Shown here: positions 48,059-56,823 of the stretch, piece after piece
Numbering within the stretch: position 1 is the stretch's first letter
How the letters are laid out: each line of letters starts with the position of its first letter
NCBI GenBank assembly: GCA_001801995.1
Contig: MGZB01000044.1
Coordinates: forward strand, 1 to 64,000
Source of the DNA: Gammaproteobacteria bacterium RIFOXYD12_FULL_61_37
GTDB lineage: Bacteria; Pseudomonadota; Gammaproteobacteria; Chromatiales; Chromatiaceae
DNA: 64,000 nucleotides
Direction of reading: 5' to 3'
Position numbers and translations under genes: made by a program
The notes under the pieces: generated by a model
Told to the model about the DNA's origin: nothing
Databases searched by the model: none
The model's input: the letters and a program-made list of their open reading frames with translations, nothing else

Positions 48059-49180
48059 TCAATCCAAGGTCCGCCTGAAGGTCTTGAGTCCCAGCGCCAG
48101 GACTGTGCCCATGAACAGGAGGATGGGCCAGACGTGGTCCCAGAGCATGCCGGGGCCGTTGCCTTTCAGGAGAATGCCCCGGACGAGGGCCAGGAAGTGG
48201 GTCAGGGGCAGGATGTTGCCGATGACCTGGGCCCAGCCGGGCATGCCTCGGAAGGGGAACATGAAGCCCGAGAGCAGGATGGAGGGCAGGAAGAAGAAAA
48301 AGGTCATCTGCATGGCCTGGAGCTGGTTGCGGGCGATGGAGCTGAAGGTGATGCCCAGGGTCAGATTGGCGCAGATGAAGAGCAGCACCACCAGGTAGAG
48401 CAGGGCCAGGTTGCCGAGCATGGGCACCTGGAAGACCCAGCGGGCGGCCAGCAGGATGAGACTGACCTGGATCAGGCCGATGAGGATGTAGGGGACGATC
48501 TTGCCGGTCATCACCTCCAGCGGCGTGGCTGGGGTCGCCAGCAGGTTTTCGAAGGTGCCGCGCTCCCGCTCCCGCGTCATGGCGAGCCCGGTCATGAGGA
48601 CCATGGTCATGGTCAGGATCACCCCCAGCAGGCCCGGCACCACGTTGTAGGCGGTAACCCCTTCCGGGTTGTAGCGGCGATGGATGCGCAACTCCACGGG
48701 CGGGGCGGCGGGACGTTCCAGGCCGGGCAGATCGGGGGCGAAGACCTCCAGTCCCAACCGGTTCAGCACGGAGATGGCCCCGCCGGTGGCCATGGGATCG
48801 GTGGCGTCGGCCTCCACCAGCAGGACCGGCGCCCGCCCTCGCACCAGGTCGCGGTGGAACCCCGGCGGGAAGGTCACCACGAACTGCACCTCTCCTTGGT
48901 CCAGCAGCCGGCCGGCCTCGCGCTCGCCGAGGGTGCCGAGGATCTCGAAATAGTCGCTGTTGTCCATGGCCGCCACATAGGCGCGGGCAAAGGGGCCGGG
49001 ATCGGCCATGACCACGGCGGTGGGCAGGTGCTTGGGATCGGAATTGATGGCGAAACCGAACAGCAGCAATTGCATGATGGGGATGCCGACGATCATGCCG
49101 AAGGTGAGCCGGTCGCGCTTGAGCTGGATGAACTCCTTGATCAGGATGCCGAGCCAGCGGGAGAAGGAGAAACGACTCAT
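48059..49180 (-). CDS. ABC-2 type transporter permease (YbhR/YhhJ-like)
   Basis: The 373-residue protein has one N-terminal membrane helix (MIVGIPIMQLLLFGFAI), a large periplasmic domain of about 150 residues (DPKHLPTAVVMADPG to NPEGVTAYNVVPG), and five further helices including GTFENLLATPATPLEVMTGK and LLSGFMFPFRGMPGW. This is the DrrB/YbhR layout, part of exporters using a HlyD adaptor and a tandem ATPase. ATG 49180 starts MSRFSFSRWLGILIKEFIQL. No ATPase or adaptor is adjacent; a HlyD fragment lies at 1771-2548. Confidence 0.88.
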   Translation of the reverse strand: MSRFSFSRWLGILIKEFIQLKRDRLTFGMIVGIPIMQLLLFGFAINSDPKHLPTAVVMADPGPFARAYVAAMDNSDYFEILGTLGEREAGRLLDQGEVQFVVTFPPGFHRDLVRGRAPVLLVEADATDPMATGGAISVLNRLGLEVFAPDLPGLERPAAPPVELRIHRRYNPEGVTAYNVVPGLLGVILTMTMVLMTGLAMTRERERGTFENLLATPATPLEVMTGKIVPYILIGLIQVSLILLAARWVFQVPMLGNLALLYLVVLLFICANLTLGITFSSIARNQLQAMQMTFFFFLPSILLSGFMFPFRGMPGWAQVIGNILPLTHFLALVRGILLKGNGPGMLWDHVWPILLFMGTVLALGLKTFRRTLD

Positions 49181-49223
49181 CGTGTAACCCTGAAAATGGC
49201 GAACCCAAGTTTCTGACCAGAGT

Positions 49224-50918
49224 CTACCGTTCAACTTTGATTCTGGAACGTATGGTTTCAGTGAGTAAGCCGTCCAGCGCATCGCGCAGGACGGCTTCGA
49301 GCAGGCGGCGGCTGTCGGTCTGGGTGGCGGTGAGTTGGGCTTCCAGTTGGTCGCACAGGGCCATGAGTTCATCGACCTTGGCGACGATGCGGTGTTGTTC
49401 GGGGAGGGGGGGAAGGGGCATGTTGAGTGTTCGAATGTTGTCCAGGTTCAAACCTGGCTTGCCCGCCCCGTAGGCACACTCGAATAACTCGTCTCGGCCA
49501 CCCGGCCCAGACATCAGGCACAGCAATAGCCACCGTGACAACGCTGTTGAGGCTGGTTTGATTAACGCCACATGCTGACTGACATATGCCTCACCTAAAT
49601 CACGATCCATCAGCGCGGGATTCGTCACGCCAGCGCCAGTAATGACGATCAATAAGTCACCTTTGGATACTTGGGTACGCTTTCCCTCGCTTCTTGCGGG
49701 TGGTTTGACACAAGCCAGGTCATCGAGACGAAGGCGGCCAAATCTGATGTTTTGTGCACGGACAAATTTCGGCCCGCTGTCTGCGTAATACTCTGCCCAG
49801 CCACGCGAACCACTGGTGACAAAGTTACACATGTCATCAAGGCGGATTGCCTGCCAATAGGACGGCAATTCAAACGTAAGTCTTGCAACGCCAGCACTGG
49901 CTTTCGAGGGGGGAATCAATCCTTCCTTCACCAACAGCAGCTTCTCCGCTTGGATTCGCTTGAGCAGTTCCGCCGACGGTTCGTTGTTCGGGTCTTGCGG
50001 CACCAGCCGGCCACGGACGGCGAGGTTGAGGAGGGTCTGGCGCAGTTGCTTGATGTGTTCGGGGCGGGTGGTGAGGCGCGGGAGATGGTTCAGGTGGAAG
50101 CGGGCGGCCTGGGACAGGGGGACGGCCGAAGCTTCCCTCTCCCCCGGCCCCTCTCCCGCCTGCGGGCGAGGGGAGTGGTTGATGCGGTGCAGACTGGCCG
50201 CCACCAGCCGGTCGCGCCGCGCCTCGCGCTCGTTCTTCGCCGCTTCCAACTGGTCGCATAGGGCCATGAGTTCATCGACCTTGGCGACGATGCGGTGTTG
50301 TTCGGCGAGGGGCGGAATTGCAATCGGCAACAAATACGCTTCGCTTCTGCTTAGACCTGGCTTCACACCTTTCCCGAGAGCATCAAGTCCAAGGGTATGA
50401 AATAGCTTGAACGAAAAGGCCATATCCAACCCGCTTGGAGGGGTGCAGTAGTAGGCCACATCGGTAACGCAGCACCCATTGGTCTGCGAAAGATTCAATG
50501 CACCAGCCGAGCCTTTGCGGCCTACGACGATGCAGGGGGAATTCACAAAGCACTCAAAGTGGCTTCCAACTACGCCATTCGATCCGTAAACCGGATATTC
50601 GCCGGTATTCGTGCGCTTTTCTGCCGGAAGGTTGTCACCATATTCCAGTGAATACACATCACCAAAACGTGCAAAGGCCCAACCAGGCGGTAACTCAAAC
50701 AGCAGTCCGCTGGGAACAATGGGCGCGTGTGACGGCGCCTTCTTTGTCTTGCCTACCTGAATCCGCTTGAGCAGTTCCGCCGCCGGCTCCTCCTCCGGGT
50801 CTTGCTCCACCAACTTCCCCCGCACCGCCAGATCGAGAATGAACCGGCGCAGCCGCGCCACCGCGTCCGGCGCTTCGCTGATGCGCTCGAAATGCGCCAA
50901 CAGTTGCGCCGGGTTCAT
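49224..50918 (-). CDS. hsdS: Type I restriction specificity subunit HsdS
   Basis: The protein is 564 residues from ATG 50918 (MNPAQLLAHFERISEAPDAV), coupled by ATGA to the gene before it. Two target-recognition domains alternate with two conserved helical regions, each ending PLAEQHRIVAKVDELMALCD or PLPEQHRIVAKVDELMALCD. The matching N-terminal segments are VRGKLVEQDPEEEPAAELLK and VRGRLVPQDPNNEPSAELLK. Each domain reads half of a bipartite DNA site. A palindromic repeat (50135-50178) encodes HSPRPQAGEGPGEREA between the halves. Confidence 0.93.
   Translation of the reverse strand: MNPAQLLAHFERISEAPDAVARLRRFILDLAVRGKLVEQDPEEEPAAELLKRIQVGKTKKAPSHAPIVPSGLLFELPPGWAFARFGDVYSLEYGDNLPAEKRTNTGEYPVYGSNGVVGSHFECFVNSPCIVVGRKGSAGALNLSQTNGCCVTDVAYYCTPPSGLDMAFSFKLFHTLGLDALGKGVKPGLSRSEAYLLPIAIPPLAEQHRIVAKVDELMALCDQLEAAKNEREARRDRLVAASLHRINHSPRPQAGEGPGEREASAVPLSQAARFHLNHLPRLTTRPEHIKQLRQTLLNLAVRGRLVPQDPNNEPSAELLKRIQAEKLLLVKEGLIPPSKASAGVARLTFELPSYWQAIRLDDMCNFVTSGSRGWAEYYADSGPKFVRAQNIRFGRLRLDDLACVKPPARSEGKRTQVSKGDLLIVITGAGVTNPALMDRDLGEAYVSQHVALIKPASTALSRWLLLCLMSGPGGRDELFECAYGAGKPGLNLDNIRTLNMPLPPLPEQHRIVAKVDELMALCDQLEAQLTATQTDSRRLLEAVLRDALDGLLTETIRSRIKVER
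50135..50178. repeat. Palindromic repeat in frame within hsdS
   Basis: CCCTCTCCCCCGGCCCCTCT is followed by CCCGCCTGCGGGCGAGGGGA. It is of the same GC-rich palindrome class as the one in cmr1 and falls in the linker between the two specificity halves. Confidence 0.55.
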
Positions 50919-51928
50919 GCGTCGGCATCCTCGTCCGGCGCATTCAGCCAATAGAACTCATGCAGCTTGGCTTGGAGCAGGGCCTTGTCCGGTAACTGGG
51001 TCTGGTATTCGGCGATCAGCGCCGGGGAGAGGCTGCGGCTGAGGGCGTATTCCACCACTTCGTCATCCTTGCTGGCGCAGAGCAGCACGCCGATGGCGGG
51101 GTGTTCGTGGGGCTTTTTGGCATCCCGGTCGAGGGCTTCGAGGTAGAAGCCCAGCTTGCCGAGATATTCCGGCTCGAATCGCCCGACCTTGAGTTCGATG
51201 GCGACCAGGCAATTCAGCCCTCGATGGAAAAGCAACAGGTCAAGCGCGAAGTCCCGCCCGCCCACTTGCAGCGGGTATTCGCTGCCGACAAAACAGAAAT
51301 CCCGCCCCAGTTCGATCAGGAAATTCTTGAGCCGCTGCAACAGGCCCCGGTGCAAATCGGCTTCGGCATGGCCTTGGGGCAGGTCGAGAAACTCGACCAG
51401 ATAGCTGTCCTTGAACACGCTCAGGGCGTCGGGGTGAATTTGTGACACCAGTGGTGACACTTTTACCGGGCTGAGAACGGTGCGCTCGAACAAGGCGGTT
51501 TTGAATTGGCGTTCGAGTTCACGCTTGCTCCATTTTTCCCGGATCGCCAGCCGCAGATAGAACTCGCGCTCTTCCGGCCTTTTGCTCTGGCTGAGGATGA
51601 GGAGGTTGTGGGTCCAGGGCAATTGTCTCGCCAGTGGTGAGACTTTTTCGTCGTCTTGATAAGCCTCGTAAAACTGGCGCATCCGGAACAGGTTGCGTGA
51701 CGTAAACCCGCGCAATCCCGGCTGGGTGCGGGCCAGATGCTCGGCCAGTTGCGCCACCACGCCATCGCCCCATTCGGCTTGGGCGATCTTGCGGCTGAGG
51801 ATTTGGCCAACCTGCCAATACAGCTCGATCAGGACGGTGTTGACCGTCTGCAACGCATGTTGCCGCGCGGCGGCAATCAGTTGGCTGATTTCGTTGAAAT
51901 CGTCCTGGCGAATGGTGGGTTGGGTCAT
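50915..51928 (-). CDS. YhcG/DUF1016-type PD-(D/E)XK nuclease
   Basis: The 337-residue protein has an N-terminal DUF1016 helical domain (ISQLIAAARQHALQTVNTVL, LYWQVGQILSRKIAQAEWGD) and a C-terminal nuclease core: FALDLLLFHRGLNCLVAIEL followed by KVGRFEPEYLGKL, where Asp, Glu and Lys form a PD-(D/E)XK site. Proteins of this family are often found inside type I restriction operons. It lies between hsdM and hsdS and overlaps hsdS by 4 bp. Its job (DNA repair, helper nuclease, or toxin-like) is not settled. Confidence 0.88.
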   Translation of the reverse strand: MTQPTIRQDDFNEISQLIAAARQHALQTVNTVLIELYWQVGQILSRKIAQAEWGDGVVAQLAEHLARTQPGLRGFTSRNLFRMRQFYEAYQDDEKVSPLARQLPWTHNLLILSQSKRPEEREFYLRLAIREKWSKRELERQFKTALFERTVLSPVKVSPLVSQIHPDALSVFKDSYLVEFLDLPQGHAEADLHRGLLQRLKNFLIELGRDFCFVGSEYPLQVGGRDFALDLLLFHRGLNCLVAIELKVGRFEPEYLGKLGFYLEALDRDAKKPHEHPAIGVLLCASKDDEVVEYALSRSLSPALIAEYQTQLPDKALLQAKLHEFYWLNAPDEDADA

Positions 51929-52094
51929 CCTAGAAACCTCCGTGTCTCACGCAAAGACGCCAAGAACGCCAAGGAAATCAATAGTTTTATCGTTATCGCA
52001 CTCAAACCCTCTGGGTGATGGCCGAACATGAAATATCCCCTTGTTTTCTCTGCGTCTTGGCGTCTTGGCGCGAAATGAATTGAGGAATTTAGGT
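51929..52094. repeat. Interstitial repeat, copy D
   Basis: This 166-bp gap begins CCTAGAAACCTC right at the start codon of the YhcG gene and ends GAGGAATTTAGGT at the hsdM stop. Arms contain CGCAAAGACGCCAAGAACGC and GCGTCTTGGCGTCTTGGCGC. The outer ends match copies A-C although the arms differ. Confidence 0.7.
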
Positions 52095-53552
52095 TCATCG
52101 CTGCAATGCCTCAGCCAGGATGGCTTTCAACTGGTCGCGCAGGTCGGCGGCTTTCGCCTCGGCGGCGTCCAGTTGCGCCAGCAGTTCTTCCGGGTCGCCA
52201 TGGTCGGCGGCGACGGTGTGGGGGTTCTTGCAGTCGAGGTTGTAGTTGCGCGCCTTGATCTCGGCGATGCCGACTTTCCAGGCGACTTCGGTTTCCTGTC
52301 GCCCCTCACGTTTGGCGCCACCCCACCATGCCACGCAGCCGTTCAGGTGTTCGACCTTGATCGGGCGGGTCATAGAGTACGCCTTCTGGCCTGCCGGGAC
52401 GCGGTGCTCGTAGTACCAGATGTCCTGGGTCGGCTCGCCTCTCTCGAAGAACAGCAGGTTGGTGCCGATGCTGGCGTAGGGTTTGAACACGCTGTTGGGC
52501 AGGCGCACGATGGTGTGCAGGTTGCATTCCTCCAGCAGGTGTTCCTTGAGGCGGGTCTTCACGCCCTCGCCGAACAGGGAGCCGTCCGGCAGGACGATGG
52601 CGGCGCGGCCGCCGGGCTTGAGCAGGCGGATGAACAGGGCGAGGAACAGGTCGGCGGTTTCCTTGGTGCGGAAGTGGGCGGGGAAGTTGGATTCGATGCC
52701 GTCCTCCTCGCGCCCGCCGAAGGGGGGATTGGTGAGGATGATGTCCACCCGGTCGTGCTGGCCGTAGCTGATGTAGGGCCGCGCCAGGGTGTTGTCGTGG
52801 CGCACGAAGCTGGGGTCTTCGATGCCGTGCAGCAGCATGTTGGTGACGCAGAGCATGTGCGGCAGTTGCTTCTTTTCCACGGCGCGCAGGCTGGCTTGCA
52901 GGGCCTGTTCGTCTTCCACCTGCTTCACATAGCGGTCGCGCATGTGGCGGATGGAACAGGTGAGGAAGCCGCCGGTGCCGCAACTGGGGTCGAACAGGGT
53001 CTCGCCCGGTTTCGGGTCGATGCGGTCCACCATGAAGGCGGTGACGGCGCGGGGGGTGTAGTACTCGCCCGCGTTGCCGGCGCTTTGCAGGTCGTTGAGC
53101 AGTTGCTCGTAGATGTCGCCGAAGTGCTTGCGCTCGGCCAGGTCGTTGAAGTCCACGCCGCTGATCTTGTTGATGACCTGGCGCATCAACTGGCCGGACT
53201 TCATGTAGTTGTAGGCGTCCTCGAACACGCTTTTCACCACGCGGGCGCGGCTGGCCGTGGGGCCAAAACCGGCGAGTTCCTTGAGGGTGGGGAACAGATC
53301 GCCGTTGATGAAAGCGAGCAGGGCGTCGCCGGTGATGCCTTCCGGGTCCGCCGCCCAGGTGCGCCACTGGTATTTCACGGGGATGGGTGAGCGGTAGCGG
53401 TCCTGCATGGCTTCCAGTTGCTGATCCTGGTCGTCGATGATCTTGAGGAAGAACATCCAGCAAAGCTGGGACAGGCGCTGGGCATCGCCATCGACGCCGA
53501 CATCCTGGCGCATGAGGTCCTGGATGGATTTGACGGTGTTTCTTGAGGACAT
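52095..53552 (-). CDS. hsdM: Type I restriction methyltransferase HsdM
   Basis: The 485-residue enzyme has an N-terminal helical domain (NTVKSIQDLMRQDVGVDGDA), SAM motif I FDPSCGTGGFL, catalytic NPPFGG (motif IV N-P-P-F) and AAIVLPDGSLFGEG. It methylates adenine at the type I site with HsdS. The open frame extends 28 codons upstream but that part is translated repeat; ATG 53552 gives the family start. Confidence 0.96.
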   Translation of the reverse strand: MSSRNTVKSIQDLMRQDVGVDGDAQRLSQLCWMFFLKIIDDQDQQLEAMQDRYRSPIPVKYQWRTWAADPEGITGDALLAFINGDLFPTLKELAGFGPTASRARVVKSVFEDAYNYMKSGQLMRQVINKISGVDFNDLAERKHFGDIYEQLLNDLQSAGNAGEYYTPRAVTAFMVDRIDPKPGETLFDPSCGTGGFLTCSIRHMRDRYVKQVEDEQALQASLRAVEKKQLPHMLCVTNMLLHGIEDPSFVRHDNTLARPYISYGQHDRVDIILTNPPFGGREEDGIESNFPAHFRTKETADLFLALFIRLLKPGGRAAIVLPDGSLFGEGVKTRLKEHLLEECNLHTIVRLPNSVFKPYASIGTNLLFFERGEPTQDIWYYEHRVPAGQKAYSMTRPIKVEHLNGCVAWWGGAKREGRQETEVAWKVGIAEIKARNYNLDCKNPHTVAADHGDPEELLAQLDAAEAKAADLRDQLKAILAEALQR

Positions 53553-53679
53553 ATCAGGGGGGCTCACGCCAAGACGCCAAGGCGCCAAGAAAAGCAAAAA
53601 CAAGGATGAAGGCTGGGAAGATAACTGGATTGGCAATGCGAAATACTTTCTTGGCGCCTTGGCGTCTTGGCGTGAGCCC
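53553..53679. repeat. Interstitial repeat, copy E
   Basis: The gap contains CACGCCAAGACGCCAAGGCG and its inverse CGCCTTGGCGTCTTGGCGTG, forming a long hairpin-capable element of about 105 bp. The same sequence encodes the first residues of the GxxExxY protein (AKTPRRQEPG) further upstream. Confidence 0.65.
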
Positions 53680-54117
53680 TCATATGCGTTCCACTCGATT
53701 GTTGATGATGCGATGTATCCCGGTCTTCATGAGCGCTTCGCCAAAATTGACCAACAGCCCCAGCTTCAACCCGGACAGGCGTAGATAGGTCAATAGCTGT
53801 TTTTTGTGGACTGGATGCACCACCTCGATAGACTTGAGTTCGACGATCAATTGGCGGTTGACCAGCAAATCGATACGAAAACCTTCTTCAAACGCCATCC
53901 CCTCGTATGTGATCGGAATGGCTGCTTGGCGGGAAACCGCACAACCACGTGTCTCAAGTTCGTGCGCCAGAACCCGTTCATAAACGCTCTCTAATAATCC
54001 AGGGCCAAGCTGCTGGTGGATCTTGACGCAGGCATCGACCACCAGTGCGGCCAGACGGTCATCTTCTTCACCGGGTTCCTGGCGCCTTGGCGTCTTGGCG
54101 TGAGGCTCAATCATCAT
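53680..54117 (-). CDS. GxxExxY protein
   Basis: The 145-residue protein has the name motif GPGLLESVYE near residues 38-47 and a nuclease-like strand pattern FRIDLLVNRQLIVELKSIEV with Asp, Glu and Lys spaced as in PD-(D/E)XK folds. Function is unknown. Its first 15 residues (HAKTPRRQEPG) are encoded by a dispersed repeat, so the true start may be later. It overlaps hsdR by 4 bp, so it belongs to the restriction operon. Confidence 0.85.
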   Translation of the reverse strand: MMIEPHAKTPRRQEPGEEDDRLAALVVDACVKIHQQLGPGLLESVYERVLAHELETRGCAVSRQAAIPITYEGMAFEEGFRIDLLVNRQLIVELKSIEVVHPVHKKQLLTYLRLSGLKLGLLVNFGEALMKTGIHRIINNRVERI

Positions 54118-56588
54118 GCGACATCCTGGTAAAGCGCGTCTTGCAGTTCGTGGACGGCGGCCTCGAACTGGGCCTTCGTGCCGAATTGCTTGATGAGTTG
54201 CAGCGGGGTGCCCATGGCGTTGAAGGGCGGAATTTCCAGCAGCCGGACATTATCCAGGCCGCCCACCACGCCTTCGTCCTGGTATTTCGCCAGCAGGGCT
54301 TCCAGCACGGCGCGGGCCTGGGGGCCATACTGGGTGAACAGGTCGCGCTTTTTCACCTTGTTGGCCCGCTCGCGGCGGGTCAGGGGCGGTTGGTCGAAGG
54401 CGATGTGACAGATGAGATCGAAGGGGTCGAGATCTTTGCCAATCTCGTTCAGCAGGGGTTCGAGCAATAGCCCTTCCTCGGCCAGTTCCGAGAGGATGGC
54501 TTCCTTGCGCTCGGCGGACTTCCAGCGGGCGAGGAACTGATCGAGGCTGGCGTAGTGGGCGCGGATCGCCTTGCGGGAATAGTCGCGTAGGGATTCGGTA
54601 ACCAGCTTGCCGTTTTCGTCCAGGTATTCAATGCGTTCGGTGAGCACCACGACCGGATTGCCCTTGATGACGTACTTGCCCCTGTGGTCGGCGACACCGG
54701 GCGGGGCTATGGGCGGCAGTGTCGGATCATCGATGATTTCCTCGTCATCGCCGGGTGCCGGAGGAATGGGATCATCCGGGTCACTGGTGGGCGGGAGGTC
54801 ATTGGGCGGGGTGGCGGGATCGCCCACGCCGGGTTCGTAGATCAGCACCGGCTCGCCGTCGAAGTCCGGATCGGCGAAGTGGTGGCTGGCTTTGCGGAAG
54901 TCCACCAGGGTGAAGTAATACTTCTTGCTGTCCTCATGCACACGGGTGCCGCGCCCGACGATCTGCTTGAACTCGGTCATGGAACCAACCTCCCGCTCCA
55001 GGACGATGAGACGGCAGGTTTGCGCATCGACACCGGTGGAGAGCAGGCGCGACGTGGTGACCAGGACCGGGTATTTCGATTCCGGATCGATGAAGTTGCC
55101 GAGCTGGGCCTGGCCTTCGGGGTCGTCGCCGGTGATGCGCATGACGTAGCGGTTGTTCTGCTGGCAAAGGTCGGCGTTCTCGTTGATCAGGGCCTGGCGC
55201 ATGCGGGCGGCATGTTCGGTATCGACACAGAAGACGATGGTCTTTTGGTAGCGGTCGCCGCTCTCTTTGAGATAGTCGGAAATCCATTTGGCGATGCGCC
55301 GGGTGCGTTCGTCGATGACCAGCACCCGGTCGAAATCCTTCTGGTTGTAGTGGCGGTCTTCGATTTCTTCGCCGTTGAGGTCGGTTTCACCGCGTTGCGG
55401 ACGGTAGCCCTCCACGTCCACATCGAGATGCACCTTGATGACCTTGTAGGGGGCGAGGAAGCCGTCGCGAATGCCCTGCTTGAGGGAGTAGGAGTAGACC
55501 GGCTCGCCGAAGTAATGGATGTTGGAGACGTATTCCGTTTCCTTGGGCGTGGCGGTGAGGCCGATCTGGGTGGCGGCGGAGAAGTGTTCGAGGATTTCCC
55601 GCCAGGCCGAATCTTCGGCGGCGCTGCCACGGTGGCATTCGTCCACGATGATGAGGTCGAAGAAGTCGTGGGAAAGTTCGCGGTAGAGCTTCTGTCGCTC
55701 CTCCGGGCCGGTGAGGGCTTGGTAGAGGCCCAAGTAGATTTCGTAAGCGGTGTCGATGCGGCGCCGCTTGTCGAGGGCTAGGGTCAGGGTGGTATTGCCG
55801 CCATCGGCACGCTCGATGGTCTTGTTACTGGTGCTGAGCTTGGCCATGGTGCCGCCGAAGGGACGGAAATCGTTGACCATGGTCTGGTCGATCAATACGT
55901 TGCGGTCGGCCAGAAACAGCACACGTTTCTGCCGGCCAGCGCGCCAATCGGATTTCCAGAGCCGCCAGATGATCTGGAAGGCGGTGTAGGTCTTGCCGGT
56001 TCCCGTCGCCATCACCAAAAGAATTCGGTCCCGACCCTTGGCGATGGCCTCCACCGTGGCGTTGATGGCATTGCGCTGGTAGTAGCGCGGCTCCTTGCCG
56101 CTGCCGTCGTCGTAATAGGGTTGGAGAACGATCTTTTCTTGTGCCGATGTCAGTCCTTTCCACTCCAGATACTTGGACCAAAGACCCTCCGGGGCGGGGA
56201 AGGCGTCCATGGGCAGCTCGGTCTCGCCTTGCACCAGAAGACCGGTACGGTCGTGGAAGACAAAGGCCTTCCCGTTACTGGAAAAGACGAAGGGGATCTG
56301 GAGTGTGGCTGCGTAATCCAACGCCTGCTGCATGCCGTGGCTGGGGGTAAAGACGCTTTTCTTGGCTTCGATGAGGGCGATGGGGATGTGTCGGTAATAG
56401 AGCACGAAGTCGGCCTTCTTGGCCTTTCCACGGCTGACCAGCCTGCCGCGCACGATAATGCGTCCCTTGGTGAAATAGACCTGCCGCCGAATCTGCGTTT
56501 CTTCATCCCACCCGGCCCGGTGAAGGGCCGGGGTGATGCATTTGACGCTGATATCGTCCTCGCTGAGATCATTCTTATCCATGCCCAT
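54114..56588 (-). CDS. hsdR: Type I restriction endonuclease subunit HsdR
   Basis: The 824-residue protein has an N-terminal nuclease (KKADFVLYYRHIPIALIEAK, Asp60, Glu74, Lys76), a helicase with Walker A VMATGTGKT, DECH in IIVDECHRGSA, GLTATPKE and IVGRGTRVHED, and a C-terminal helical domain. It translocates DNA and cuts away from the site recognised by HsdM/HsdS. It heads the operon hsdR, GxxExxY, hsdM, YhcG, hsdS. Start is ATG 56588 or 56582. Confidence 0.95.
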   Translation of the reverse strand: MGMDKNDLSEDDISVKCITPALHRAGWDEETQIRRQVYFTKGRIIVRGRLVSRGKAKKADFVLYYRHIPIALIEAKKSVFTPSHGMQQALDYAATLQIPFVFSSNGKAFVFHDRTGLLVQGETELPMDAFPAPEGLWSKYLEWKGLTSAQEKIVLQPYYDDGSGKEPRYYQRNAINATVEAIAKGRDRILLVMATGTGKTYTAFQIIWRLWKSDWRAGRQKRVLFLADRNVLIDQTMVNDFRPFGGTMAKLSTSNKTIERADGGNTTLTLALDKRRRIDTAYEIYLGLYQALTGPEERQKLYRELSHDFFDLIIVDECHRGSAAEDSAWREILEHFSAATQIGLTATPKETEYVSNIHYFGEPVYSYSLKQGIRDGFLAPYKVIKVHLDVDVEGYRPQRGETDLNGEEIEDRHYNQKDFDRVLVIDERTRRIAKWISDYLKESGDRYQKTIVFCVDTEHAARMRQALINENADLCQQNNRYVMRITGDDPEGQAQLGNFIDPESKYPVLVTTSRLLSTGVDAQTCRLIVLEREVGSMTEFKQIVGRGTRVHEDSKKYYFTLVDFRKASHHFADPDFDGEPVLIYEPGVGDPATPPNDLPPTSDPDDPIPPAPGDDEEIIDDPTLPPIAPPGVADHRGKYVIKGNPVVVLTERIEYLDENGKLVTESLRDYSRKAIRAHYASLDQFLARWKSAERKEAILSELAEEGLLLEPLLNEIGKDLDPFDLICHIAFDQPPLTRRERANKVKKRDLFTQYGPQARAVLEALLAKYQDEGVVGGLDNVRLLEIPPFNAMGTPLQLIKQFGTKAQFEAAVHELQDALYQDVA

Positions 56589-56823
56589 TCCTGTAGCTTG
56601 ATGGCGAAGACCGATAATCTACAGGTGTGGGCGGAGCCGGACAATTGCGCAAGGGAGCAGGCTCCATGGTCCTGCCGTGAAACCAGCGAACCTGCCATGG
56701 GGCGATCACCCGCGCGGCGCGGGCAGCAGCCGCTTCGAGAAGATCGAACGGGTGGAGGGAGGACATGGGAGAACCGGCTTCCATGCCAGCCATCGGGATG
56801 CAGGGAGCCGCAACCCTGTTTAG

